From contig NZ_BSEX01000001.1 in the NCBI RefSeq assembly GCF_027922045.1, positions 195,968 through 241,328 on the forward strand: DNA of 45,361 bases. Reading direction: 5' to 3'. Of this stretch, positions 35,896 through 43,032 are shown piece after piece. The notes under the pieces are model-generated. The model made no database searches. It was not told the origin of the DNA and was given only the letters and a program-made list of their open reading frames with translations. The position numbers and the translations under genes are program-made. The first letter of the stretch is position 1, and each line of letters opens with the position of its first letter. The stretch is from Microbacterium terregens (GTDB lineage Bacteria > Pseudomonadota > Alphaproteobacteria > Sphingomonadales > Sphingomonadaceae).

Positions 35896-36448
35896 GATAG
35901 GCCAGCTCCTCCGGGGTCGAGTCGCGGCCGAGCGCGGCATTGCGCGAGGGAAAGCGACCGAAGCGCTCGATCACCTCCGCATGGGCCTGCGCAAACGCCA
36001 GGTTCGTCTCAAGCCCCGCCTCGGAAAAGCAGCGCAGGGCGAAGCGCTGCACGCCGCGATCCTCCGAATGCATCAGCGGCATGTAGAGAAAGGCCCGGCG
36101 CGGCGGCTCGAACGTCGGCGCATAGCCCGCTGCGATGCCCGACAGCGCCAGTTCCAGCCCGAGCGGGTCGGCCGCGAACGCCGCTGCCGAGCCGCGGTAG
36201 AGATTGCGCGAGAATTGGTCGACCAGCAGGATTGCCGCCAGCAACCGCTCGGGCGTGTCGCGCCATCCTTCGGCGTCCGTCGCGACCGCCGCATACCGCA
36301 AGGCGCCGAACCGCTCGCGGATGGCCGCATCCAGCGCCTCATCCTTGGCGAAATGCTGCTCCGGCGAGAGCTCGTCGAACCAGAAGTGCAGCACGGCATC
36401 CGCCGCGCGTTGGACTTCGCTTGGGTCCGCCCCTAGATCAGCCGCCAT
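35870..36448 (-). CDS. DUF924 family protein
   Basis: This 192-residue all-helical protein (TPR-like fold) has the family signatures VLHFWFDELSPEQHF near the start, AAILLVDQFSRNLYRGS in the centre and YMPLMHSEDRGVQ. The role is unknown; members are found in many Proteobacteria and eukaryotes. The start ATG at 36448 has a purine-rich AAGGGGGCGG upstream. Its CAT (36446-36448) shares two bases with the ATG of the divergent mtaB gene, so the two start codons sit in one CATG palindrome. Its stop lies inside the end of the GGDEF-EAL gene. Confidence 0.9.
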   Translation of the reverse strand: MAADLGADPSEVQRAADAVLHFWFDELSPEQHFAKDEALDAAIRERFGALRYAAVATDAEGWRDTPERLLAAILLVDQFSRNLYRGSAAAFAADPLGLELALSGIAAGYAPTFEPPRRAFLYMPLMHSEDRGVQRFALRCFSEAGLETNLAFAQAHAEVIERFGRFPSRNAALGRDSTPEELAYLSQPGAGW

Positions 36449-37715
36449 GCCGCCCCCTTCTTCCGTGTTGCCCGAGGTGATTTCCCTCGGCTGCCGGCTC
36501 AACATCGCCGAAAGCGAAACGATCCGCACGCTGCTAGGGTGCCGGGATGCGGTGGTTGTCAACAGCTGCGCCGTGACCAACGAGGCCGTCGCCGGCACCC
36601 GGCGCGCGATCCGCCGCGCACGCCGCGATCGGCCGGACGCGGAACTGATCGTCACCGGTTGCGCCGCGCAGATCGATCCGCAGGGGTTCGCCGCCATGCC
36701 GGAGGTCGATCGCGTGGTCGGCAACGCGGACAAGCTGCTGCCCGAGGCATGGACAGGCAGCGAGCCGGTCCGCGTGTCGGACTGGGACGCCGTCCGGCGG
36801 GACACGCCGCACCTCGCCCCCGCCTTTGCCGCCCACGTCCGGGCGTTCGTGGAGGTGCAGAACGGCTGCGACCATCGCTGCACCTTCTGCGCCATCCCCT
36901 TCGGCCGGGGCCCTGCCCGCTCTGCGCCGGCCGGTGCGGTGGTGGCGCGAGTCGCCGAGGTCGTCGCCGCCGGCCATCGCGAAGTCGTGCTGACCGGCGT
37001 GGATCTCACCAGCTACGGCCACGACCTGCCCGGCCAGCCGAGCCTCGGCCATCTGGTCGAGCGCATCCTGACCCATGTGCCGGCGCTGGAGCGGCTCCGC
37101 CTGTCGTCGCTCGACTCGATCGAGATCGACGACCGGCTGATGGCGCTGCTGACGGGGGAACCCCGCGTGCTGCCGCACGTCCATCTCTCGCTCCAGGCGG
37201 GCAGCGACCTGATCCTCAAGCGGATGAAGCGCCGCCATCTGCGCGCCGATGCCGTCGCAATGGTCGCGCGGCTGAAGGCTAGGCGGCCGGAGATCGCGAT
37301 CGGGGCGGATCTGATCGCCGGCTTCCCGACGGAGGATGCGGCGATGTTCGCGGATACGCTGGCGCTGCTCGACGATTGCGACATCGTCCATGCGCATATT
37401 TTTCCGTTCTCGCCGCGTGCAGGGACGCCGGCTGCGCGCATGCCGCAGGTGAACCCGGCCGTAGCGCGGGAGCGCGCGGCCACGCTGCGCGCGCGTGCGG
37501 CCACGCTGCGCGCGCGTGCGGCCGAGCGCCGTACGGAATGGCTGCGCCGGCACGTCGGCACGCGGCAACGAGTTCTGGTGGAACGACCCGGCGACCGCGG
37601 ACATGCGGAAGCCTTTGCGGAAGTAGGATTGGATCGAACAATGCAGGCAGGCACCATCGCCGACGTGGCAATCACAGCCGTCGAGCAGGACCGGCTGGTG
37701 GGAGTGGCGGCATGA
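36447..37715 (+). CDS. mtaB: tRNA t6A37 methylthiotransferase MtaB
   Basis: This 422-residue radical-SAM enzyme converts t6A37 to ms2t6A in tRNA. Three Cys of the N-terminal cluster are in LGCRLN (Cys16), NSCAVT (Cys41) and TGCAAQ (Cys72). The radical-SAM cluster is CDHRCTFC (141, 145, 148), and a TRAM-like tail follows. A tandem 21-base duplication at 37476-37517 adds a second AATLRAR heptad in the C-terminal helix. The start could be ATG 36447 (overlapping the divergent DUF924 start) or GTG 36465; neither has a ribosome binding site, suggesting a leaderless or weakly initiated message. It is coupled to ftsY by an ATGA overlap. Confidence 0.94.
   Translation: MPPPSSVLPEVISLGCRLNIAESETIRTLLGCRDAVVVNSCAVTNEAVAGTRRAIRRARRDRPDAELIVTGCAAQIDPQGFAAMPEVDRVVGNADKLLPEAWTGSEPVRVSDWDAVRRDTPHLAPAFAAHVRAFVEVQNGCDHRCTFCAIPFGRGPARSAPAGAVVARVAEVVAAGHREVVLTGVDLTSYGHDLPGQPSLGHLVERILTHVPALERLRLSSLDSIEIDDRLMALLTGEPRVLPHVHLSLQAGSDLILKRMKRRHLRADAVAMVARLKARRPEIAIGADLIAGFPTEDAAMFADTLALLDDCDIVHAHIFPFSPRAGTPAARMPQVNPAVARERAATLRARAATLRARAAERRTEWLRRHVGTRQRVLVERPGDRGHAEAFAEVGLDRTMQAGTIADVAITAVEQDRLVGVAA
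37476..37517 (+). repeat. 21-bp in-frame tandem duplication in mtaB
   Basis: Two identical adjacent copies (37476-37496 and 37497-37517) of a 21-base unit encode AATLRAR twice. Identity at the nucleotide level points to recent slippage duplication. Confidence 0.9.
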
Positions 37716-38647
37716 GCGCATCGTGGCACGAACGGCTGCTCGGGGGCTTTCGCAAGACCTCCGACCGGCTGATGGGCAATCTCGCCGGCCTCTCGGCCGC
37801 GCGACTGGACGAAGAGACGCTCGACGAGATCGAGGAGGCGCTGATCGCCTCCGACCTGGGGCCGGAGACCGCCGCGCGCGTCCGCGCCCGGCTTGCCGAG
37901 GGCCAGTATGAGCGCAACATGGAGGAGCTCGGCATCCGCCTGGTGGTGGCCGAGGAGGTCGAGCGCTCGCTCGCCAAGGTCGCGAAGCCCCTGGAGATCG
38001 AGGCGTTTCCGCGCCCGCAAGTCATCCTGGTGATCGGCGTCAACGGATCGGGCAAGACCACGACCATCGCCAAGCTCGCCAAGACTCTGGTCGACCAGGA
38101 TTACGGCGTGATGCTCGCCGCCGGCGACACCTTCCGCGCCGCCGCGATCGGCCAGCTGCGCACCTGGGCCGAGCGGATCGGCGTGCCGATCGTCTCGGGT
38201 GCCGAGGGCGGCGACGCCGCGGGCATCGTCTATGAGGCGGTGAAGCAGGCGACCGCCACCGGCATCGACGTGCTGATTGTCGACACCGCCGGGCGCCTCC
38301 AGAACAAGCGCGAGCTGATGGACGAGCTCGCCAAGATCCGCCGCGTGCTCGGCCGCCTCAATCCGGAGGCGCCGCACGATGTGGTGCTCGTCCTCGACGC
38401 CACCACCGGCCAGAACGCGCTCAACCAGATCGAGGTGTTCAAGGAGACCGCTGGCGTCACCGGCCTTGTCATGACGAAGCTCGACGGCACGGCGCGGGGC
38501 GGCGTGCTGGTCGCGGCGGCCGAGCGCTATGGCCTTCCGATCCACGCGATCGGCGTCGGGGAGACTGCCGACGACCTGCGTGGTTTTGACGCCAATGAAG
38601 TGGCCCGCATCATCGCCGGCGTCGACCAGGGGAGGAACCTGCGATGA
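37712..38647 (+). CDS. ftsY: Signal recognition particle receptor FtsY
   Basis: This 311-residue SRP receptor GTPase docks Ffh-ribosome complexes at the membrane translocon. The N domain is followed by G1 [46 protein letters not shown] and the closing [13 protein letters not shown]. It lacks the long acidic N-terminal A domain of E. coli FtsY, so membrane contact would rely on the short amphipathic N-terminus ([14 protein letters not shown]). ATG at 37712 overlaps the mtaB stop (ATGA), and its own stop overlaps yciB in the same way. Confidence 0.97.
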   Translation: MSASWHERLLGGFRKTSDRLMGNLAGLSAARLDEETLDEIEEALIASDLGPETAARVRARLAEGQYERNMEELGIRLVVAEEVERSLAKVAKPLEIEAFPRPQVILVIGVNGSGKTTTIAKLAKTLVDQDYGVMLAAGDTFRAAAIGQLRTWAERIGVPIVSGAEGGDAAGIVYEAVKQATATGIDVLIVDTAGRLQNKRELMDELAKIRRVLGRLNPEAPHDVVLVLDATTGQNALNQIEVFKETAGVTGLVMTKLDGTARGGVLVAAAERYGLPIHAIGVGETADDLRGFDANEVARIIAGVDQGRNLR

Positions 38648-39282
38648 GCACGACAGCTCCCGCAAAGGAGGCGAGCCCCGGGCTGCGCATGGCCCTCGAC
38701 TACGGGCCGCTGGCCGTGTTCTTCGCCGCCAACCTGCTTGCCGGCCACCTGCATCTGCCGGACATGGTCGACAGCCTGGCGCGCGTGCTGATTGCGACCG
38801 CCGCCTTCATGGTCGCAACCTTCGTCGCGATCCTGGTCTCGCACATCCAGACCGGTCGCATCTCGCCGATGCTGTGGATCTCGGGCGCGCTGGTCCTCGT
38901 GTTCGGCGGCCTCACCCTCTATTTCCGCGACGACACCTTCATCAAGGTAAAGCCGACGATCGTCTACGCGATGTTCTCGGCCATCCTGGGCTTCGGTCTC
39001 GCCACCGGCCGGCCGCTGCTCCAGTCGCTGCTGGAGGGCGCCTATCCGGGCCTCTCGGCCGAGGGCTGGCGCAAGCTGACGATCAACTGGACCGGCTTCT
39101 TCGCCGCCATGGCGGTGCTCAACGAACTGGTCTGGCGCAACACCAGCTGGGACTTCTGGGTCGGATTCAAGCTCTGGGGTGCGGTGCCGCTGACGCTGCT
39201 GTTCGCGATCGCCAACGTGCCGATGTTGCTGCGCCATGGCCTGACGACAGAAAAGGAAGCGCCGGTTCCGCCGGAGGGTTGA
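38644..39282 (+). CDS. yciB: Inner membrane-spanning protein YciB (septation protein A family)
   Basis: This 212-residue membrane protein has five or six helices and typical family phrases: LDYGPLAVFFAANLL at the start, KVKPTIVYAMFSAILGFGL, and LTINWTGFFAAMAVLNELVWRNTSWDFWVGFK. It is linked to cell-envelope integrity and septation (IspZ/YciB); the exact activity is not known. It is translationally coupled to ftsY (ATGA) and followed by a strong terminator at 39315-39345. Confidence 0.95.
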   Translation: MSTTAPAKEASPGLRMALDYGPLAVFFAANLLAGHLHLPDMVDSLARVLIATAAFMVATFVAILVSHIQTGRISPMLWISGALVLVFGGLTLYFRDDTFIKVKPTIVYAMFSAILGFGLATGRPLLQSLLEGAYPGLSAEGWRKLTINWTGFFAAMAVLNELVWRNTSWDFWVGFKLWGAVPLTLLFAIANVPMLLRHGLTTEKEAPVPPEG

Positions 39283-39314
39283 GGCGCGGCGCTGCCCCCT
39301 TCCTCCCGAAACAC

Positions 39315-39345
39315 AAAAGGCGCGCCAGCAATGGCGCGCCTTTTT
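39315..39345. terminator. Bidirectional intrinsic terminator after yciB
   Basis: AAAAGGCGCGCC (39315-39326) pairs with 39333-39344 (GGCGCGCC plus TTTT) around AGCAAT, with TTTTT in the + direction and an A-run giving U's in the other. It serves yciB and the leftward small ORF ending at 39349. Confidence 0.9.
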
Positions 39346-39348
39346 GGT

Positions 39349-39486
39349 TCATCCGAGCACTTCGCGAACCGCAGCACGGGCGATCGCCTGCATCTGGCGA
39401 TCCGCGGCCGACTGTCGGCGGGCCGTTGGGACGGCGGCTTCGGGAATGGGGAAACTGGAGGTGTTCTGCGTGGTAAAAAACTTCAC
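39349..39486 (-). CDS. Predicted 45-residue small protein
   Basis: The GTG at 39486 has AGGA six bases upstream (AGGATACCGA), and the frame ends three bases before the terminator at 39345. The peptide has a Phe/Thr/Ser/Pro N-terminal part (KFFTTQNTSSFPIPE) and an Arg/Ala/Gln-rich helical C-terminal part ending IARAAVREVLG. No family is recognised. It lies eight bases after the 62-residue ORF and is probably cotranscribed with it. A longer Arg/Gly-rich upstream extension in this frame (to 39600) overlaps the neighbouring ORF and is not believed. Confidence 0.5.
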   Translation of the reverse strand: MKFFTTQNTSSFPIPEAAVPTARRQSAADRQMQAIARAAVREVLG

Positions 39487-39494
39487 TCGGTATC

Positions 39495-39683
39495 CTAAAG
39501 GACGGGGACCGGCCCGGCACCTTCGCGTTCGGCGCGAAGCTTGTCGACGCGCTCCTGGCGCTCCGCCATCGCCACCCAGGCCGCTTCGGCCCGGAGACAA
39601 CGGTCGCGCACCATGTCCAGCGTCGCCGCCTCTGCATCGGCATGGGCCTGTGCGGCGTGCTCACGATAGCTTAGCTGTGCCAT
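39495..39683 (-). CDS. Small 62-residue coiled-coil-like hypothetical protein
   Basis: The ATG at 39683 is preceded by GGGAG about eight bases upstream. The sequence is helical and charged: YREHAAQAHADAEAATLDMV, then RDRCLRAEAAWVAMAERQERVDKLR, with one Cys. Short proteins with a RDRCLRAEAAW-like phrase seem familiar to me from sphingomonads, but no function is known. It lies between the cold-shock gene and a 45-residue ORF, all leftward. A GC hairpin at 39707-39730 separates it from csp. Confidence 0.65.
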   Translation of the reverse strand: MAQLSYREHAAQAHADAEAATLDMVRDRCLRAEAAWVAMAERQERVDKLRAEREGAGPVPVL

Positions 39684-39706
39684 GGACGGGTCTCCCGTAA
39701 AGAGCT

Positions 39707-39730
39707 CGGCGGCGCCGGATGGCGCCGCCG
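39707..39730 (-). terminator. Hairpin after the cold-shock gene
   Basis: CGGCGGCGCC (39707-39716) pairs perfectly with GGCGCCGCCG (39721-39730), loop GGAT, 15 bases beyond the csp stop. There is no U-run, so partial read-through into the small ORFs is possible. Confidence 0.5.
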
Positions 39731-39744
39731 GGTCGCCGTCCGAC

Positions 39745-39957
39745 TTAGTCGGCCGGCTGAAGGTTCACCGCTGCCATCTTGCCGCGGCGATCCTGCTCCA
39801 GCTCGTACGAAACGCGCTGGTTCTGGTTGAGGGTGATCATGCCGGCCCGCTCGACCGCCGTGATGTGGACGAAAGCGTCGTCGCCGCCCGTATCCGGCGC
39901 GATGAAGCCATAGCCCTTGTCGGCATTGAAGAACTTGACGGTGCCGAGAATGCTCAT
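39745..39957 (-). CDS. Cold-shock domain protein (CspA family)
   Basis: This 70-residue single cold-shock domain has RNP1 KGYGFI and RNP2 AFVHI, and binds single-stranded RNA/DNA as a chaperone in the cytoplasm. The ATG at 39957 has AAGGA seven bases upstream. Its leader is long (up to about 200 bases before the sod terminator) and unusually AT-rich for this genome, as is common for cold-shock mRNAs whose leader controls translation. No specific cold-box could be verified. Confidence 0.95.
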   Translation of the reverse strand: MSILGTVKFFNADKGYGFIAPDTGGDDAFVHITAVERAGMITLNQNQRVSYELEQDRRGKMAAVNLQPAD

Positions 39958-40155
39958 GGGGTATTCCTTCTTATCGGCGCGCCCGCGTGTCGGGAGCGCT
40001 TGCGCTCAAACACAGGGAAAGAAGGAAAAACGAGCCGCAAAGCACCGAAAACCGTCAATATGCGACTGTAGCTGCACCTATATGGCAGAGCCGGGCAAAA
40101 TTAACAAGGATGGCCCCCCAGATATTTCCTGAAGCGGTCGGGATTTCCCCGCGTC
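39958..40155 (-). promoter_or_regulatory. AT-rich leader/promoter region of the cold-shock gene
   Basis: About 200 bases between the csp start and the sod terminator hold no ORF that I can support. The stretch is visibly richer in A and T than the rest of the window (for example AAAATTAACAAGG). It presumably contains the csp promoter and structured 5' UTR, but no promoter boxes could be fixed with confidence. Confidence 0.4.
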
Positions 40156-40194
40156 GCAAAAACATAGGGCGGGAAGTTTCCTTCCCGCCCTATG
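40156..40194 (-). terminator. Intrinsic terminator of the superoxide dismutase gene
   Basis: CATAGGGCGGGAAG (40163-40176) pairs exactly with 40181-40194 as a 14-bp stem with loop TTTC, followed on the minus strand by TTTTTGCG. It begins within three bases of the stop. Confidence 0.9.
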
Positions 40195-40196
40195 GT

Positions 40197-40808
40197 TCAT
40201 GCCTTGGCCGCTTCGTAGCGCTGGTTTGCCACGTCCCAGTCGACGACATTCCACCAGGCCTTCAGATATTCGGGCCGGGCGTTGCGATAGGTGATGTAAT
40301 AGGCGTGTTCCCACACGTCGTTGCCCAGGATCGGCGTGCCCCTCACCGGCGCCACGTCCATCAGCGGATTGTCCTGGTTCGGGGTCGAGGTGATGGCGAG
40401 CTCGCCGTCCTCGCCCACGATCAGCCAGGCCCAGCCGGAACCGAACTGGTTCGCACCAGCGGTGTTGAACTGCTCCTTGAACGCGTCGACCGAGCCGAAC
40501 TTGGCGTCGATCGCGTCCTTGAGTGCGCCGGTCGGCTGCGAGCCGCCGCCCTTCATCGTCTTCCAGAAGAAGTCGTGGTTCCAATAGCCGCCGCCGTTGT
40601 TGCGCAGCTTGGCCGGCGCGCCCGACATGTTGGCCAGGATCTGCTCGATCGTCTTGCCCTCGAGGCTCGGGTCCTCGCCGATCGCCTCGTTCAGCTTGTC
40701 CGTATAGGCCTTGTGATGCTTGTCGTGGTGGAGCGTCATCGTTTCCTTGTCGATGGTCGGCTCCAGCGCGTCATAGGCGTAGGGCAGCGGGGGAAGTTCG
40801 AAAGCCAT
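40197..40808 (-). CDS. Superoxide dismutase, Fe/Mn family
   Basis: This 203-residue enzyme disproportionates superoxide. Metal ligands are His27, His78 (in YWNHDFFW) and the Asp/His of DVWEHAYY. Metal-type markers point to the Mn or cambialistic class: the residue four before His78 is Gly (Fe enzymes have Gln there), and the second-sphere Gln is in NQDNPL, as in Mn enzymes. There is no signal peptide, so it is cytoplasmic. An excellent AAGGAGGA site precedes the ATG at 40808, suggesting high expression, and a strong terminator follows. It is often annotated sodB in alphaproteobacteria; I leave the symbol open because of the metal markers. Confidence 0.95.
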   Translation of the reverse strand: MAFELPPLPYAYDALEPTIDKETMTLHHDKHHKAYTDKLNEAIGEDPSLEGKTIEQILANMSGAPAKLRNNGGGYWNHDFFWKTMKGGGSQPTGALKDAIDAKFGSVDAFKEQFNTAGANQFGSGWAWLIVGEDGELAITSTPNQDNPLMDVAPVRGTPILGNDVWEHAYYITYRNARPEYLKAWWNVVDWDVANQRYEAAKA

Positions 40809-40936
40809 GACGGTTCCTCCTTGATGGATTTTGTGGTGTCGAACGCGGGCGCGACCGGATGGCTCCGGTCGTTACGGTCGCGTTCTAGGTAAGCTGCGGC
40901 ACGCCGTGCGCAACCTCCGATCGGTGCATCCGCAGC

Positions 40937-41974
40937 TCATCCGCCGCCCTGCCCCAGCAGATTGTGCCGCCGCAGCGCGTGGCGCAACTGGTCGTAGCTC
41001 AGCCCCAGCGCCTCGGCCGTGGTGCGCTGGTTGAAGCGGTTCTCGGCAAGCGCGCGCGACAGCAGCTCGCGTTCGAAGCGGTTGACCCGCGTCTTGAAAT
41101 CGGCGGGCTCGAAGTCCTGCTCCGCCGGCACGTCCGCCGTCGATGGAGGTCCCGGCTCGGACAGGGCGGGCGCGACCGATGCGGGTGCCTGGCCACGCGG
41201 ACGATAAGGCGATGCGAAGGGATCGATCTCGATGCCGTCGATCGGTCCGGGCCGCTCCCAGCGATAGACGGCGCGCTCCACCACGTTGCGCAGCTCGCGC
41301 ACGTTCCCGGGCCAGGGATGGCTGGTGAGCGCGTCGAGCGCGGCGGGGCCGAAACCCGGCCACACCTCGCGCCCGATCTCCGCCGCCATGCGGCGCCCGA
41401 AGAACTCGGCGAGCACCGGGATGTCGCCGGCGCGCGCGCGCAGCGGCGGCAGCGTCACCACTTCGAACGACAGCCGGTCGAGCAGGTCGGCACGGAAGGT
41501 TCCCGCCGCCACCCGATCGGGCAGATGCTCGTTGGTCGCCGCTACGATGCGGACGTCGACATGAATCGGCCGGGAGGAGCCGATCCGCGTCACCTCGCCA
41601 TATTCCACGGCGCGCAGCAGCCGGTCCTGCGCCGCCATCGACAGCGTCCCCAGTTCGTCCAGGAACAAGGTACCGCGGTCCGCCTCCTCGAACCGACCCG
41701 CCCGCGCCTTGGTGGCGCCGGTGAAGGCGCCCGCCTCGTGCCCGAACAGCTCGGCCTCGATCAGCGTCTCCGGCAGCGCCGCGCAGTTCATCACCACCAG
41801 CGGCTGGTCCCAGCGGGGCGACAGGCGGTGCAGGCGCTCGGCCACCAGCTCCTTGCCGGTCCCGCGCTCGCCGATCACCAATACCGGTCGATCCAGCGCC
41901 GCCGCGCGGCTGGCCCGTTCCAACGTGTCGAGGAAGGCCGTCGACTGGCCGATGACTTGGGTCGTGCGCTCCAT
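40937..41974 (-). CDS. pspF: Phage shock protein operon transcriptional activator PspF
   Basis: This 345-residue sigma-54 enhancer-binding protein has no N-terminal receiver, as in true PspF. Walker A is GERGTGKE (35-42), the sigma-54-contacting GAFTGA loop is at 82-87, Walker B is TLFLDE (102-107), and a C-terminal Fis-type helix-turn-helix contains RTTAEALGLSYDQLRHALRR. In the unstressed cell PspA binds and inhibits it. A proline-rich linker of about 50 residues precedes the DNA-binding domain. The start ATG at 41974 matches the usual N-terminus; upstream frame to 42112 would cover the sigma-54 promoter. It diverges from the psp operon. Confidence 0.93.
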   Translation of the reverse strand: MERTTQVIGQSTAFLDTLERASRAAALDRPVLVIGERGTGKELVAERLHRLSPRWDQPLVVMNCAALPETLIEAELFGHEAGAFTGATKARAGRFEEADRGTLFLDELGTLSMAAQDRLLRAVEYGEVTRIGSSRPIHVDVRIVAATNEHLPDRVAAGTFRADLLDRLSFEVVTLPPLRARAGDIPVLAEFFGRRMAAEIGREVWPGFGPAALDALTSHPWPGNVRELRNVVERAVYRWERPGPIDGIEIDPFASPYRPRGQAPASVAPALSEPGPPSTADVPAEQDFEPADFKTRVNRFERELLSRALAENRFNQRTTAEALGLSYDQLRHALRRHNLLGQGGG

Positions 41975-42006
41975 GCCGGAAGCTTGGCGCAGTTTCCCAA
42001 CTGTTA

Positions 42007-42022
42007 GCAACGGCTTTGTTGC
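42007..42022. promoter_or_regulatory. Candidate PspF upstream activating site
   Basis: GCAAC and GTTGC form an inverted repeat around GGCTTT. The element lies about 80-95 bases upstream of the start point predicted from the sigma-54 promoter, the distance at which PspF enhancer sites lie in E. coli. Motif identity is not verified. Confidence 0.35.
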
Positions 42023-42074
42023 GGGACGACGACGACACTCCCGAGAACGGCGAATTTCTGCGGTTTCTGAAAAC

Positions 42075-42090
42075 TGGCACGGCTCCTGCA
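42075..42090 (+). promoter_or_regulatory. Sigma-54 (-24/-12) promoter of the psp operon
   Basis: TGGCACGGCTCCTGCA matches the RpoN consensus TGGCAC-N5-TTGCA with one mismatch. The invariant GG (42076-42077) and GC (42088-42089) are exactly ten bases apart. It faces the psp genes and lies between pspF and the first small ORF; transcription should start near 42101. Confidence 0.88.
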
Positions 42091-42142
42091 ATGCAATGGA
42101 CAAGCCCAGCAATCGGGCAGCACAACAGGTTCAGGGAGCACT

Positions 42143-42292
42143 ATGATGACGACCTACAACGCTACGAGCCTCAGCCGGACCCTCGCCAGCCTGATCGGCG
42201 CTTTGGTCCTCAGCACGGTGACGCTGGCGGCAACGACCAGCACCGGCCCGGCCCCGGCTTTCGCAGCATCCGCCGGCCACGCGATCGCGTGA
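42143..42292 (+). CDS. 49-residue predicted exported/membrane micro-protein, first gene after the psp promoter
   Basis: Two adjacent ATGs (42143, 42146) follow GGGAG. The TGA is at 42290-42292. The product has a short polar N-terminus (TTYNATSLSRTL), a hydrophobic segment ASLIGALVLSTVTLAA, and a small-residue tail with a possible signal-peptidase site after PAPAFA. If cleaved, fewer than ten residues would remain, so a single-pass membrane peptide seems as likely. It starts about 40 bases after the predicted sigma-54 start point and ends 73 bases before pspA. It is probably induced with PspA; function unknown. Confidence 0.65.
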   Translation: MMTTYNATSLSRTLASLIGALVLSTVTLAATTSTGPAPAFAASAGHAIA

Positions 42293-42300
42293 CCGACGGC

Positions 42301-42336
42301 GGGCCGGGGCGGGATGTTGCCCCCTCGCCCTGGCCC
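42301..42336 (+). promoter_or_regulatory. RNA hairpin between the micro-protein and pspA
   Basis: Bases 42301-42313 pair with 42324-42336 as a continuous 13-bp stem in the + strand RNA (two G-U pairs), with a ten-base loop. No U-run follows, so it is more likely a stability or processing element than a terminator; the pspA ribosome binding site (AGGAG) begins soon after. Confidence 0.45.
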
Positions 42337-42365
42337 AACCGGAACACACACAGGAGTTTGAATCG

Positions 42366-43031
42366 ATGGGTATCTTTTCCCGCACCCGAGACATCATCGC
42401 CGCCAACGTCACCGATCTGCTCGACAAGGCGGAAGATCCCTCCAAGATGATCCGCATGATCATCCTTGAGATGGAGGAGACGCTGGTCGAGGTTCGGGCA
42501 TCCGCCGCGCGCACCATCGCCGATCAGAAGGAGATGCGTCGCCACATCGCCAAGCTGCAGGGTCTGCAGGAGAGCTGGACCGAGAAGGCCGAGCTCGCCC
42601 TGTCGAAGAACCGCGAGGATCTGGCCAAGGCCGCGCTGATCGAGCGCAAGAAGGCCGCCGACATGGTCGAGCAGCTTTCCGGCGAGATCCGCGTGCTCGA
42701 CGACTCGCTGCGCGGCTCGGAAGAAGACATCGCCAAGCTGCAGAACAAGCTGCGCGAGGCGCGTACCCGCCAGAACGCGATCATGACCCGGCTCGAAAGC
42801 GCCAACAACCGCAGCCGCCTGCGCGAGATGTATGCCGGCTCCAAGACCAACGAGGCGTTCAGCCGCTTCGAGGTGCTGGAACGCCGCGCCGATCTGGCCG
42901 AGGGTCGCGCCGACGCGCTGGGCATGGGCCAGGTGAAGACGCTGGAGGAAGAGATCGCCGAGCTCCAGTCGGCCGAAAAGATCGACGCCGAGCTCGCCGC
43001 ACTCAAGGCGCGCATGAACAAGGAGGGCTGA
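42366..43031 (+). CDS. pspA: Phage shock protein A
   Basis: This 221-residue, almost entirely helical peripheral membrane protein (ESCRT-III-like PspA/Vipp1 family) stabilises damaged inner membrane and holds PspF inactive. The N-terminal amphipathic helix is GIFSRTRDIIAANVTDLLD, followed by EDPSKMIRMIILEMEETL, long coiled coils, and the conserved YAGSKTNEAFSRFEVLERR stretch. The length equals E. coli PspA. AGGAG lies nine bases before the ATG. It is followed one base later by pspB. Confidence 0.97.
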   Translation: MGIFSRTRDIIAANVTDLLDKAEDPSKMIRMIILEMEETLVEVRASAARTIADQKEMRRHIAKLQGLQESWTEKAELALSKNREDLAKAALIERKKAADMVEQLSGEIRVLDDSLRGSEEDIAKLQNKLREARTRQNAIMTRLESANNRSRLREMYAGSKTNEAFSRFEVLERRADLAEGRADALGMGQVKTLEEEIAELQSAEKIDAELAALKARMNKEG

Positions 43032-43032
43032 G

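Noticed and set aside
37376..37711. Upstream extension of the ftsY frame
   Set aside because: It overlaps mtaB in another frame with Arg/Ala-rich content. The ATGA junction at 37712-37715 with GGGAG upstream is the better start.
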